Positions 54,013 through 64,000 of a DNA stretch of 64,000 nucleotides are shown in pieces (the stretch's first letter is position 1; every line of letters starts with the position of its first letter). Under the pieces are notes generated by a model. It was not told where the DNA came from, searched no databases, and saw only the letters and a list, made by a program, of their open reading frames with translations. The position numbers and the translations under genes were made by a program. Origin of the DNA: Neurospora tetrasperma FGSC 2508 (taxonomy: Eukaryota > Ascomycota > Sordariomycetes > Sordariales > Sordariaceae); contig NW_009799104.1 in NCBI RefSeq assembly GCF_000213175.1, positions 1,801,724 through 1,865,723 on the forward strand, written 5' to 3'.

Positions 54013-55215
54013 CTCTTTTTTGGAGGTTGTATTGACTTTTTTCTGGTGAGTTTCTGAATGAATTGTAATGCCTGATTTCTGATTTCTTTTAATTTTTTTT
54101 ATTTCAAGATGATGCGTCGTTTGTATGTTATTTGTGATGTCGTTCGTTTTGGTAAGGAGTCCTGTTGACAAAAGCTGGTGCAGTAATGTTCTTTGTGTGT
54201 GGGGGAAATCGAACATGAGTGGTTACATGAAGTGTTGTAAGATATCCAGATGAGAGGTCGAAAAGAAGAGAAAAAAGGTCGATGCCGAATTGGAAAAACA
54301 AAATAGTAAAAAAAGACGAAGAGACAGAGAAAGATAAATACCTATGGTAGGTAGTCTCTTCGTGCAACTGGCCCGCCTTGTGTAACGCTGCCTGTCCTGA
54401 TAACAAGAGTCCAGCTCGCGCTTACAGTTTCTCGCCTGTTCCTCCACCCAACTTGATTCTTGAAAGAAATGAATTTGAGCATGTGAGATCCTCTGTCGAG
54501 TTTATAGTCCAGGATGCGAGGGCTCAGTCGTCTTAGTAATGGGTGATGTAGATAGTACTCGTTGGGGAGGGGGCTTCGGGTTTCCTGTCTGTTCCCCGAC
54601 TCTGTACTAACCAATGGATTTTCAAAACTTGTTACTTGTCGTGTTTGTACATCAACGCACCGCCCAGAATTTGCTCTTCACCAGCCTGCAATGCAGATCG
54701 CGCCGAGGTTCGCGGATTTCGCATCGCTTCATGAACACCGAGCATGATGGATCTTGCTAAAAGAACCAAGCCACGGGCTATCGTTCCCTTGACCTTTGTA
54801 TTGATGAGACTGAGGGGAACATGCCATGCGAAAGGAATCTCCAAGCAAAGAAACCAGGCAAACTTTTCACGTAATACCTTTCCTTCATTGAGATCTTCGA
54901 ACCAGACAGACTATACAGTTACATCTACTTCATTCTGATCGTTGATACTATCTCTTTCTTCATAAACCATGCAAATCATTAATAATATCCATACGGATAT
55001 TCGCTGTCTTTACCAAATCCCAAACGCTGTTGATTGGCCATCCTAACTTGCCGCTTGTAAGTCATCCCGCTTCAAGAGCCTCCATTTTTCTAATTCCCAT
55101 CCTAACCCTTCTTCCAGTCGTCTTCCGCTTAGCCATACCGAACACGCACAAGTCGACCCGTCTCTCCTTTGGCTACCGCGACTTCGCAACTTCACAATTT
55201 CCACACCACTGACGA
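54013..55215. other. Intergenic region downstream of tRNA-Pro
   Basis: About 1.2 kb, moderately AT-rich near 54060-54330. The open frames are short and overlap one another. No gene is supported. Confidence 0.45.
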
Positions 55216-55509
55216 TCAATAATCAGCCCCAACCCAATCCAACACCGCACAAATCATCTCGACAGCCAACACCCCTCCTCTCGCCAAGAGCTCCACGAAT
55301 CCTTCAAGCATAACCACCGTCAACCACACAGCTGCAAAGGCCACGCCGCTGAGCCGCCCCGCGATCCGCAGCATCCTCATGAACGGATGATACCCCCTAG
55401 CCGCCATATCGCCGTGAAACTCGGCCAGCATCATAGCGGCATGCGCTTCCAGCTCGCTGGCCGCGGCTGCAATGGCTGCTGTGGTGGAGACGGTCGTTGC
55501 CGAAGTCAC
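55216..55509 (-). CDS. Possible small membrane-type ORF with unresolved start
   Basis: A 97-codon frame that begins with GTG at 55509 and in fact stays open to about 55619, just past the stop of the next gene, without an in-frame ATG before the MMLAEF pair. The product has an Ala-rich N-terminal part, a basic patch (MRMLRIAGRL), and two hydrophobic segments (GVAFAAVWLTVVMLEGFVEL and GGVLAVEMICAVL). High GC and smooth composition suggest real coding. It may be a separate small gene with an undetected 5' exon, or an alternative last exon of the upstream gene. I do not recognise it. Confidence 0.35.
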   Translation of the reverse strand: MTSATTVSTTAAIAAAASELEAHAAMMLAEFHGDMAARGYHPFMRMLRIAGRLSGVAFAAVWLTVVMLEGFVELLARGGVLAVEMICAVLDWVGADY

Positions 55510-55623
55510 GGAAGAAGAAGTGACCCTTCGGTGATGGTCATGGTTGCTGTGTGAAGGAGAAAAAAGAGATGACGAGAACGAAGATGATGGCGATGAACCG
55601 AAAAAGACTCTATCGAAGCCTAG

Positions 55624-58364
55624 TCAATGCGCGCCGCCGCCTCCACCAGCAGCAGTAGCAGCAGCAGCATGAGCGCCACCGCTACCACCTACTGAGACGG
55701 GATTACCCATGGCCATCAGAAGTCTCTTATTCTTCCTGACGGTCTGGTTAAAGTGCTTCTCGATCTTGTCCCCTTCCTTACGGGCAGCCGACAAAGCTGA
55801 CTCGGCGTCTTCGAGACTCATCAGCGGTACGTTGCCGAACGGGCCGGGAGCACCGCCAATGTTGAGGCCCGCACCACCCTTGTGACCCATAGGATCGTCT
55901 AGAGCAGATGGCGACGGTGAAGGGGGCATGTCCAGGTAGGATCCATGCGCGTCGGCAAACGCGCTGACGGGGGCGGGATAGCTGATCTCTGGTGCCACAG
56001 CGTCGTTATCGTGCGGCGACGCAGGAGAGCCAGCGCCGTACATCCATGGAGCAAGCGAGCTCAGGCCGGCGGCGGCCGGGTTCCCGCCACGCTGATCCGG
56101 GTGCCAGTTGGACATGGCCTTGGGGAAGCTCATGTCTCTGGCGTTCAGGTTCAACCGCGGCAGGACGTACTGGTTGATATAGTAGATCGCTTCCTCCCGC
56201 TGGATCTTGTTCACAGGATCCGTCGGATATTGGCCCGGAGCCTGGGGAAAGTAGCCCGGTGGCCCATTGGGCACAGCACGCCCTTTGATCAGACTGAATC
56301 CACCACCGGCTTCGTGGCGAGAGGAAACAAACGCGGCAGGGCTTGAAGCGGTCTCGGCGATGCGAGCCTGAAGCTCCAAGAACCGATCCTCCTCTTCTTC
56401 GGTCAGGTTGCGAATGCAGTCACCGTTGGGAGTAAGGAGAATGCGGACGCCGTCAATCATTTTACGAACGGGGTGACCCGCGAGTAGAGCTGCCTGATCC
56501 TCGTCAGTCACAATCGACTTCGTAGGCGTCATGGCGTTCCGAGCCGCGTTCTCCCTGGCAGCAGCGTTGCTATGATCATTTCTCGACTTCTCAAACCCAG
56601 TGCTTGTTGGCTTGAAAAGAGGCAGGTCATCGATCTTCTCGGGAACAAGCCCCGACTTTTGCAAATCTTGGAAGATCGTGCCAGGTGTCGGCAAAGTTCG
56701 AGGGGTTGAGACCGCATCTGACTTTGGAGTCTCCTTTGCTCCCCTGGTCTTAATCGGAGAGGCGTCATCCGTCAATGTCGTCGTTTCATTAGCCGTCGAT
56801 CGGTAGGTTGAAGACTCCTCCTTGACCTCCTTCACCTCCTTCGTGGGTGGCGGGGGCGGCGTCTCCTTTTCCTTTTGTGCAGGTGTTTCCGGTCTACTGA
56901 CAGTGGGTGTTACGTTTATGTTGGTGGTGCTTGGCTTTTCCTTCTCCTTCTCCTTCTTCTGCTTCTTCTTGCGGCCAATGATGGGCCCGATCTCCTCACT
57001 CGGATCAGACTTGACAGGCTGTGCTGCCACAGCTGCTGTTTCCTTCTTGAGCTGCTCCTTCCTTGCTTTCCTTTGCTGACTCTTGGTGGTTGCTCTGACA
57101 GGGGCAGAGCCGATCTTGGACGGCGGCGGTGAGCTGGTGCGAGATGCCGAGACCGAGGCTGAAACAATGGACGCACTATCCGAAATCATCTCACTAGCAG
57201 GAGTCTCGGGTCTAACAGAAATAGAAGCTATAGAACGGGCCGCGGAGCCCAAAACGCTCGTCACACCCGCATTGGCGGGTGTGGAGGGCGTCTCAGCCTT
57301 CGGAGTTGAGACAAGTCTAAGTGTCTTTGCTGTCCGAGCGAGCGGCGAAGCCACTGAAGCAGTCGTTGGCGTAGGCAGGGCAGGGAAAGCTGAGTCTCGA
57401 TCATGGGCAGATTTCTCCGTCGTTGTTGATGAACTCTCAGCAGTCTTGACCTGGGCAACCTGGGTAGCTGCAGCGATGTTGAGAACTGGGGCAGGCTTTT
57501 TGTCTACAGGGCGGGGCTCTGGTTCAGGTGGAGTGGGCGCTACCGCTGGTATAACCAGCACAGGAGCAGGCTTCTCCTTTTCCGCAGCCTTTTCAGCCTT
57601 CTTGGCTGCCTTAGACTTGGTTGCCGTAGTCTTAGTCGAAACGGCAGGTGTCGTGGCAGCCGCCTGGGCCTTGGGACTGTTAAGAGCAGGGAAGTCCTCG
57701 TCTGCCAGAACCTTCGGTGCCTTTGCCTTAACCGTTGCAATATCCCTCGATAGCCCACTCTCCGCAGCAAGAGCTTGGATGTTCTCCTTGGAGTTCTTCT
57801 TGGCCCCAGGCGCGAGAGCTGCGAGACGGAGCTTCTTATCGTTTTCACACGAATCCATGTGTCTCTCCGCTTCCAAAACGTCGATAGTCTTGCCATCCTT
57901 GGCAACAGGCAAATCCAAGGCGCAAAAGGGACAGTATCGCATGCCCTTTTCCACGCTATTCTTCCGGTTCTTGCTGATAAGTGGGCTGGGAGCTGTTGTA
58001 GGCGTTGACGTGGTTGACGCTGCGGTGGAAACTGCCACACTAGATGCCGTTGCGGTTACGGGTGTACTCGTAGGCGGTGCCGTAGACGCTGCGGTAGACG
58101 CCGCTGCTGTGGTTACCTTGGGAGGAACAACAGGTACGGCGACCGGCGGTGTCTGCGTTCCGGCTCTCAAAGATGCGTGAGAAATCGCAGGGGAAGGATG
58201 GTTGATTGGCATACCCAGTCCCGGAGGAGGGGCAACAATAGGAGTCCCGGTGCGGCCGAAGTTATCGAAGGCTCCAGGCGGTTGACGTATCGTCGTGATG
58301 GGTTCGTCAGAAACCAGAGCGTCTACGCTTGTCGTGACTTCTTCGAACGAGGGAAGATCATCAT
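55624..58364 (-). CDS. Long low-complexity protein with a C2H2-like zinc site, possibly the C-terminal half of NOT4
   Basis: An ATG-started reading gives 862 residues (58212-55624), but the frame is coding further upstream to a branch site and acceptor (GGCTAAT...GTAG) at 58365, so 58364 is probably an exon boundary. A CPFCALDL motif with a later His/Cys pair (HMDSCEND) resembles a single zinc site. Long Ala/Thr/Pro/Lys-rich disordered stretches follow, including EDFPALNSP. The last quarter is more ordered: MIDGVRILLTPNGDCIRNLT, then EAIYYINQYVLPRLNLNARD. I do not recognise the family for certain. The exon joins in phase to NOT4 through a 769-nt intron, and both halves share PPPGL and DFP-type motifs, so one long NOT4 gene is a serious alternative. 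Confidence 0.65.
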
Positions 58365-59080
58365 CTACAAAGCTATTAGCCTCTCGGATGGAAGAGCAAA
58401 TTTTTCATCTGATGTAGTGCGGGCTTGGGACCGGGGACCACTTGGTAGAAAGGGAGCACCAAGACAACAACGACAACGACAACGACAAGAATCGCGGCAC
58501 AAGTTATATACAGGAGTGCTCTTTGTTTGGTCACGTCAAGACTACCATCATCGTCTTCCACGAGGTTGGGAAACGGAGACCCGCTTACAGCAGCGGTAAA
58601 AATGCTCTATTTTTGACCTTTGCGCCAACTGAACTCAGACCGTACGAAAACTGGGACCGACGTTAACGTACATGTGGAAGAGAAATCTCGGAGGAAGACG
58701 ATGAGAGCTTGCCTGACGTGACCGATATACCCCAGTGATGCAGAACCCTAAAGCCTGTGCGGGAGTGAATAGAAGCGAAGTTGGAATGCCGTTGGTCTCC
58801 TCGAGAATCTCTCTTCCCTTCTCAAAATGCAAATAACGCCAGTGTAAACAAGGGGCTCCCCTTCTGAGAGACCGAATGTTGTGGTGCTCGAAAATCAAAA
58901 CGTGTGCCATTCCTTGACTGTCTCATAAACACCCATCCCGCTTGTGCCGTGGACGCCGTCGTGATATATAATGTGCCTTTTTAAACGAAGCAACAAAAGT
59001 GTCTCCCCAGAAAACAAGACAGGTAGAATAAAAAGATGAACTCCATCGCGCAAAGTGAAGTGGTCTAGAAGAGCAGCTCT
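58365..59080. other. Spacer between NOT4 and the downstream ORF, possibly an intron
   Basis: About 715 bases on the minus strand with no continuous coding frame. It is either the 3' UTR of NOT4 plus the promoter and a 5' exon of the next gene, or the body of a long intron. An AACGAC-type trinucleotide/hexanucleotide run lies near 58468-58487. Confidence 0.4.
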
Positions 59081-61868
59081 CTACCATCCCCGATATCCAG
59101 CAGAATACATCATGGCGGGATTAGTGTACCCACCTTGCGACTGACCACCAAACACCTGTCCGAGACCGGCATTGCTCTGTTGCTGCATATGCTGCTGAGA
59201 CTGCATTCTCGCCTGCAAGATACTCGGGTCCGCAAGATCTACTAAGCCACTCCCCCCAGAGGAGGAAGTGTTAGCGTGTCTGTGCTTCTTCCCCTTCTTC
59301 TTCTGCTTTGAACCCAAGTCTTGGAAGGCTCCAGGCTGGGAACCGTAGAGCGATGCCAGGCTCGGAGCAGGAGCTGGGGTAGAGGAGGTAGAGGGTGGGT
59401 ACAGTGGAGGAATGGAAGGAAACAAGAACTCACGCTTTCCCGCATCATGAACCTGGCTACCGGCACCTCGGCTGCGGTTGAGGAGCTGAAGAATCTCGTG
59501 TGTATCTTTCGTGGCGTTACCGAAAGCAGAGCCGAAACCGTGTTGCCCAAACATGCTCGGAGGGGTGCTCGTAGACTTGAGCCCGGGCGGAGGGCCGGGC
59601 ATGGAGCTGGCATAGAACTGCGTGTTGGGTTGACTGTGGAAGGACGAAGGCATCATGGAGGCCTGCTGAGCCATGACCCTGGGGTTTGCCGCAAGCTTGA
59701 CCGAAGTGGCAGACGTGGTTTGCCCCTCGTTCGCGAAGCTAAATCGAGAGCCCTGGCGGTTATGTCCCTGACCCTGGAAAAGGCTCGCCTGAGAAGTGAT
59801 TCCGGGAGGAAGGTGATCGTAGCCTATGGCCTGCGGACGCATGAAAGCAGGCTGCTGCGGTGTCATGGTACGACTGCCAATAGAGGCAAGGTTGGTCGAA
59901 CCCTGGCTGAAGCCAGACCCGATCGCCGACCCAAACAGTCCGTCGTTGTTAGCGCGTTGAATGGGCGGCTGCGCACCTCCCCGCAAATTGAAGTCACGTC
60001 CAGAATCCCGGTCCTCAGGCTCACCTCCCAAAGCAAGGCTGCCACTGCTCTCAGGCTCGGCCTCGGCTGGTTCGGTAGGTGCCGCGGAACCCTCATGCGA
60101 CTCTGCAACGCCGGTGGTGACATCGTCGCGCAAAGCCCTCCGCTTTTCGCCACCCCTCACATCAAACAAAGGTGGGTAGGCAGACTCTGTGGAGTCATCT
60201 CCAAGCTTGGGCCAGGCGAGAGAGCATCCGTTGAGTGATTTGAGAAGCTTCGTAAGCGTGTCCTGTGAAGCGCTCTTAGCCTTCTTGAGAGTGGACTTGG
60301 CGGAGGTCTCAACCTTGGGTGGAGCAGGTGCTGCAACTGGAGCAGTGACGGGGGCCGGTGCCGGCGCCGGTGCAGGAGCCGGAGCTGGTGAAGCTTCTTC
60401 AACAGGAGGAGCGGGCTTTGGCGCAGGCTTTGGTGCCGATTTGGGCGACTTTTCGGTTTTGGTCTTCTGAGGAGGAGGAGGATGATGCACCGTGCTCTCG
60501 ATCGGAGGGAAATCTTCGACGGCTTCTCGGTTGGATTCAGAAGTGACTGGAAGAATGTTCGAGATTGCAGGACTGGGGGCGGCGCCGCTAGTGGCATGGC
60601 TTCCACGTCGGCTACGGACCTGAGGGTTTCGCGCCCAGGTAGCTGAAGAGGGCAGCGCGGGGCCATCGCCGTTTTCGGATTCCTCCTTGCTAGAACTCCG
60701 GATCATCGGTTGAGCATTCGAGGGCGCGGGAGAGGGGTGACCCGTTTGGCGGGATGCCGACCTAGAAGCACCGGCAACCGGGAGGGGTCGTTGGCTGCTA
60801 ATGCTATTGATCGAAGACAGGTCTTGGCGAGAATAGCTGTCCTCCTCGTCGCCGAGCTCGTGCAGAAACATACACTGCCTGTTCGTGCACACCTCGTGAC
60901 GGAGCCAAGCTGAACAATACTTGGTGGTACCCAGTTGAGCTCTTAGGACCCTGTCGCCGTTTTGGGAGCCATTGACTGCTTGAATGCACCTGGCAGCATC
61001 CTCCTTCTTCTCGAAAGTGACGTAAATCCCGAGGGACTGATTCTGCCCGTCTTGGCTCTTCCGATTGCTGATGGATATTTTTTGGATATTGCCGTATTGT
61101 CCGAAAAATTCGGGACGCCGGAGTGTCTTGAGCAACTCGTCCTCGCGTACCGTAGGCGTCAACCCAGTTACGTAGACCAGATTCTTCTGAACGACCCGGA
61201 CGCCGACCAAGTTCTTCCGATTCTCCTTTTCGGCTTCGCGTTTTTGGGCTTCCTTTTGGCGTTGCTCGGCGGCACGTCGCTTTTGGTTCTTTTGAATATT
61301 CGCTCGGAACTCGGCAACCCTAGGAACTGTCAGCACAGACGCAGAAGGTCACGGATTGCAAGCGGGATGTGGCGACAACGTACTCTTCCTGAGTGACTAC
61401 CTTCCATTGAATGGTCTTGTCGTCGTATGGTCTTCTGCATGCCGGACACAGGCCATTCATATTATTTCGGATATTGTTGAAACAGAACTGGCAGATCTGG
61501 GGGTGGGGCGGCGGCGTTAGCGCTCAGGTTGAGCCAAAAGAAAAGGGGGGAAGGGGGGCTTGGAGGGGTAGGTATTCGGCCACGTACCTGGTATCCGCAG
61601 GGGCATGGTCTAAAGTTACGATCAGAGAGATCAAACTCCTCGATACAGAGAGGGCTATAGTATACTAGTTAGTCTGATGTGTTCTTGTGGACGGCCGAGG
61701 GCGTTGTGACAGGGGGTCGGCTCGAGGCTGAGGAAGGCGGAGAGAGCAGGCATGACGAGGCCATGGAGGGGCAGGGGCAGTCGTCATGGATTCGGCTGGA
61801 GAGAGGTCGAGCAAAGGTGCATACCAGGTCTCTTCTTCATCGTCGACGAAGCTATCTTGCGGCGCCAT
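59081..61868 (-). CDS. not4: CCR4-NOT complex RING E3 ligase NOT4
   Basis: The ubiquitin ligase subunit of the CCR4-NOT complex, acting in mRNA decay and co-translational quality control. Model: exons 61868-61825, 61654-61588, 61496-61384 and 61319-59081; three introns of 170, 91 and 64 nt with CTAAC/CTGAC branch sites, all phases consistent; 820 residues. The N-terminal C4C4 RING runs from CPLCIEEFDLSD through CPCGYQICQFCFNNI to CPACRRPY and is spread over three exons. A coiled linker (VAEFRANIQKNQKRR) leads into an RRM (NLVYVTGLTPTV, then SLGIYVTFEKKEDAARCI) and a C3H-like finger (CSAWLRHEVCTNRQCMFLH). The rest is Pro/Ala/Gln-rich. Filamentous-fungal NOT4 proteins are often much longer, so the stop at 59081 may not be the only end. 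Confidence 0.93.
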
Positions 61869-62990
61869 TGTGGTGACTGGAAGATGGGGTGATGGTTTGC
61901 GGTGGGAGTGACGGCAAGCTGGAGGCTGCTCCCAGGTAAACGGGGACGACTGTAAGGTGTCGTCGGGTCGAATACGGATGGATGGAATCCTTTTCCACTT
62001 GTCGGTAAGGTAGGTATTAAAATGGCCGTAAACTAGCGGCGCGAAAATTTGGTCTATGGGATAAAGAAGCAAAGGAGGACCTGATAATAACGCCCGTGGT
62101 AATGTAAGATACAGAGAATAGAGGGCCGGTGCCTCTTCTTTTTTTTTTGAGGGGGTGTGCTCGTGTCAACAAATGGGGATTATCAGAGAGAACAAAGTTG
62201 GCCGGATGTGGGTGGAAAGGAACTGCGTGGACTGGATGCGGGTGCAGGCAAGTTTGAGCACAGGTGGAAGCGAGCGAAACGCAGAGCCTTCCAGCAAAAC
62301 GTCCCCGGCTGAGCGCTAGTCCTGTTCTGGAAGGAGCCAGCTGGCACGTGTCACGCCACAGTTGGAGCACTCGACAAGCACAGCAAGCTGCCAGCTGCCG
62401 CAGAGCTGCCGGAGTGGTGTGTACGACTCGGACGTTTTGATTTCGGCAGCATGAACAAGGAGAAGGGCTGAAGAGTTTCCACGACTCTGGAGACACTTTG
62501 AAGATTGCCATTGTTTCGGCAACACCACGTCGAGATTGATATTTCACGCTATGGGCAATGGGGATGCTACCTCCACCACCTTTTCAGCCTTTTGGCAATG
62601 TCCAAACATACCACGTACGCAATGTCTTCTATCAAGAATCCAAGCAGCTTCCAGGTGATCGTGCACGTGACTTTTGCGTAACCATCCTGAGGGGCCAAGC
62701 TCCCAAACGGTAGGTAGTGGGAGGTGGTACAGCGGGTTATACTACCCTACCTCGCTCCGACCTGGTTGACGGCAGGTGGTGTGCGGTTCAATCATATCGT
62801 TCCGTCCCGTTGTCGCAAGTTTACCTCTATCCTACTAGCTTGGAGTCCGAACGAAGTTTAAAGCTTCCCCTCTGAGCCACTCCTCTTTCCGTCGTCGAGG
62901 CTGCTGGCTGTTGTTGTTCCGTGATCCATTGGCACCTCCCGCTTCACAGCCTCGCCCATCTCGTTCAGGCCATCGCCAGCAACCTACAAG
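61869..62990. other. Divergent promoter between not4 and nuo-31
   Basis: About 1.1 kb. Short frames only, no codon bias. A T10-type run lies near 62139-62148. It must hold both promoters. Confidence 0.5.
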
Positions 62991-63963
62991 ATGGCCAGCA
63001 AGCTCTGCAGAAGCAGGGCCCTGGCCTCTGCCCTGCGCTCCGCGAAGCCGTCGCCAGCTATCAGGTGCCTCGCGACCACCAGCCGTAACCTTATCAACAT
63101 GCCCGAAGGCCCCAACCCGCGGCAGTTCCCCCGTGAGCCCCTGCCGGGCGCCCTGAATGCAGCCGTGGTCAACCCGGCCGACAAGTACCAGTCCAAGGCC
63201 GACAATCTCCACAAGTACGGGTCGTGGCTCATGGGCTGTCTCCCCAAGTACATCCAGCAATTCTCGGTTTGGAAGGACGAGTTGACCATTTACATTTCTC
63301 CCGCCGGTGTCATTCCTGTCTTTTCGTTCCTCAAGTGTAAGATATACCAGTGTTTATTGATACAAGTTGTTTGGGCGCAAAGAATGTCTGGTGAACGTCG
63401 TTTCTGTCGTGTGGTGGAGGTGGACTGGAGATAGCGACTGATTCATGATCCTTGCAGACAATACGGCGGCCGAATACACCCAAGTGAGTGACATCACTGC
63501 GGTTGATTTCCCCACCAAGGACCAGCGCTTCGAGGTCGTCTACAATCTGCTGAGCGTGCGCCACAACTCGAGAATCCGCGTCAAGACGTACGCCGACGAG
63601 GTGTCCCCCGTGCCCAGCATCACCCCCCTCTACGATGGCGCCAACTGGTACGAGCGCGAGGTCTACGATCTCTTTGGCGTCTTCTTCACCGGCCACCCGG
63701 ACCTGCGCCGCATCATGACCGACTACGGCTTCGACGGCCACCCGCTGCGCAAGGACTTCCCCATGACCGGCTACACCGAGATTCGCTACGACGAGGAGAA
63801 GAAGCGCATCGTGACGGAGCCTCTGGAGATGACACAGGCCTTCCGCAACTTTGAGGGTGGGTCCAGCGCCTGGGAGCAGGTCGGAGCTGGTATCGACCGC
63901 AAGCCCGAGTCTTTCAAGCTCCCAACGCCGAAGCCGGAGACGAAGCCGGAGGAGAAGAAGTAG
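62991..63963 (+). CDS. nuo-31: Mitochondrial complex I 30.4 kDa subunit (NDUFS3 homologue)
   Basis: A core hydrophilic-arm subunit of NADH:ubiquinone oxidoreductase, homologous to bacterial NuoC, on the matrix side near the quinone site. Model: exon 1 62991-63336, a 121-nt intron 63337-63457, exon 2 63458-63963, giving 283 residues, the length known for the Neurospora protein. An Arg/Ala/Ser-rich mitochondrial presequence covers the first ~30 residues. Exon 2 carries the family signature: [20 protein letters not shown], then [20 protein letters not shown] and [19 protein letters not shown]. The intron falls in [12 protein letters not shown] with phase 1. The C-terminus is a Lys/Pro/Glu-rich tail. 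The start codon follows CCTACAAG, and codon bias is strong, as expected for a well-expressed gene. Confidence 0.97.
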
Positions 63964-64000
63964 ACGGAAAGAAACGGCATACCAAACACCACTTCGAACG

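Noticed and set aside
54128-54406. Phe/Leu-rich minus-strand frames downstream of tRNA-Pro
   Set aside because: The sequence is A/T- and T-tract-rich, frames overlap in all phases, and no splice or start context supports a gene.
58376-58561. A 61-codon minus-strand frame with a Val run resembling a membrane helix
   Set aside because: The Val run comes from a GTT/GTC-type microsatellite (AACGAC units on the plus strand), and the frame lies in a stretch with no other coding signal.

Overview
The window looks like nuclear chromosomal DNA of a filamentous ascomycete of the Sordariales, most likely Neurospora or a very close relative such as Sordaria. The reasons are: genes with few, short introns (52-215 nt) that have GT...AG ends and CTRAC/CTGAC-type branch sites; the telomere-type hexamer TTAGGG in several promoters; a 283-residue complex I 30.4 kDa subunit of the length and sequence character known from Neurospora; a Pezizomycotina-type RAP1 homologue; and a small inverted-repeat element with a strikingly AT-rich interior, as expected in a genome that practises repeat-induced point mutation (RIP).

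Layout. 1-9 kb: a microsatellite/poly-G start with one unresolved base, a long gene-poor stretch, a four-exon pisatin-demethylase-like cytochrome P450 (+), and a large coiled-coil protein of unknown function (-). 9-19 kb: a 3.7 kb gene-poor stretch, the Hsp90 co-chaperone AHA1 (+), a nitrilase-superfamily amidohydrolase (+), a possible small two-exon gene and an APH-fold kinase-like protein (+). 19-27 kb: a tRNA-like Pol III unit, a predicted bicovalent FAD oxidase (+), an F-box-like protein (-), and a coding-like but disrupted stretch. 27-40 kb is the densest part: FMC1 (-) and a mitochondrial EngB/YihA GTPase (+) diverge; the DHHC acyltransferase SWF1 (-) and the telomere protein RAP1 (+) diverge; then a very acidic protein (-) and mitochondrial hydroxyacid-oxoacid transhydrogenase (-). 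40-50 kb: the sulfite reductase flavoprotein subunit (-) diverges from a CCC2-type copper ATPase (+). 50-64 kb: a MITE-like inverted-repeat element, an RSM1/NIPA-type C3HC zinc-finger protein (+), tRNA-Pro(UGG), a small membrane-type ORF (-), a long low-complexity protein that may be the C-terminal half of NOT4 (-), NOT4 itself (-), and the complex I subunit NUO-31/NDUFS3 (+).

The genes are not an operon or an obvious biosynthetic cluster; they are mostly housekeeping. Loose themes are mitochondrial biogenesis (FMC1, EngB GTPase, transhydrogenase, NUO-31), RNA metabolism and export (NOT4, RSM1-like), telomere biology (RAP1), and metal/sulfur metabolism (CCC2, sulfite reductase). The observations most worth checking are the RAP1 architecture (BRCT, two Myb folds, IQ motif, ARID-like block, C-terminal domain), TTAGGG motifs in the RAP1 promoter, the tRNA-like transcript at 19.3 kb, and whether NOT4 and the downstream long ORF are one gene. 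All gene models were read by eye from splice signals and frame continuity; none has been checked against transcripts or databases.
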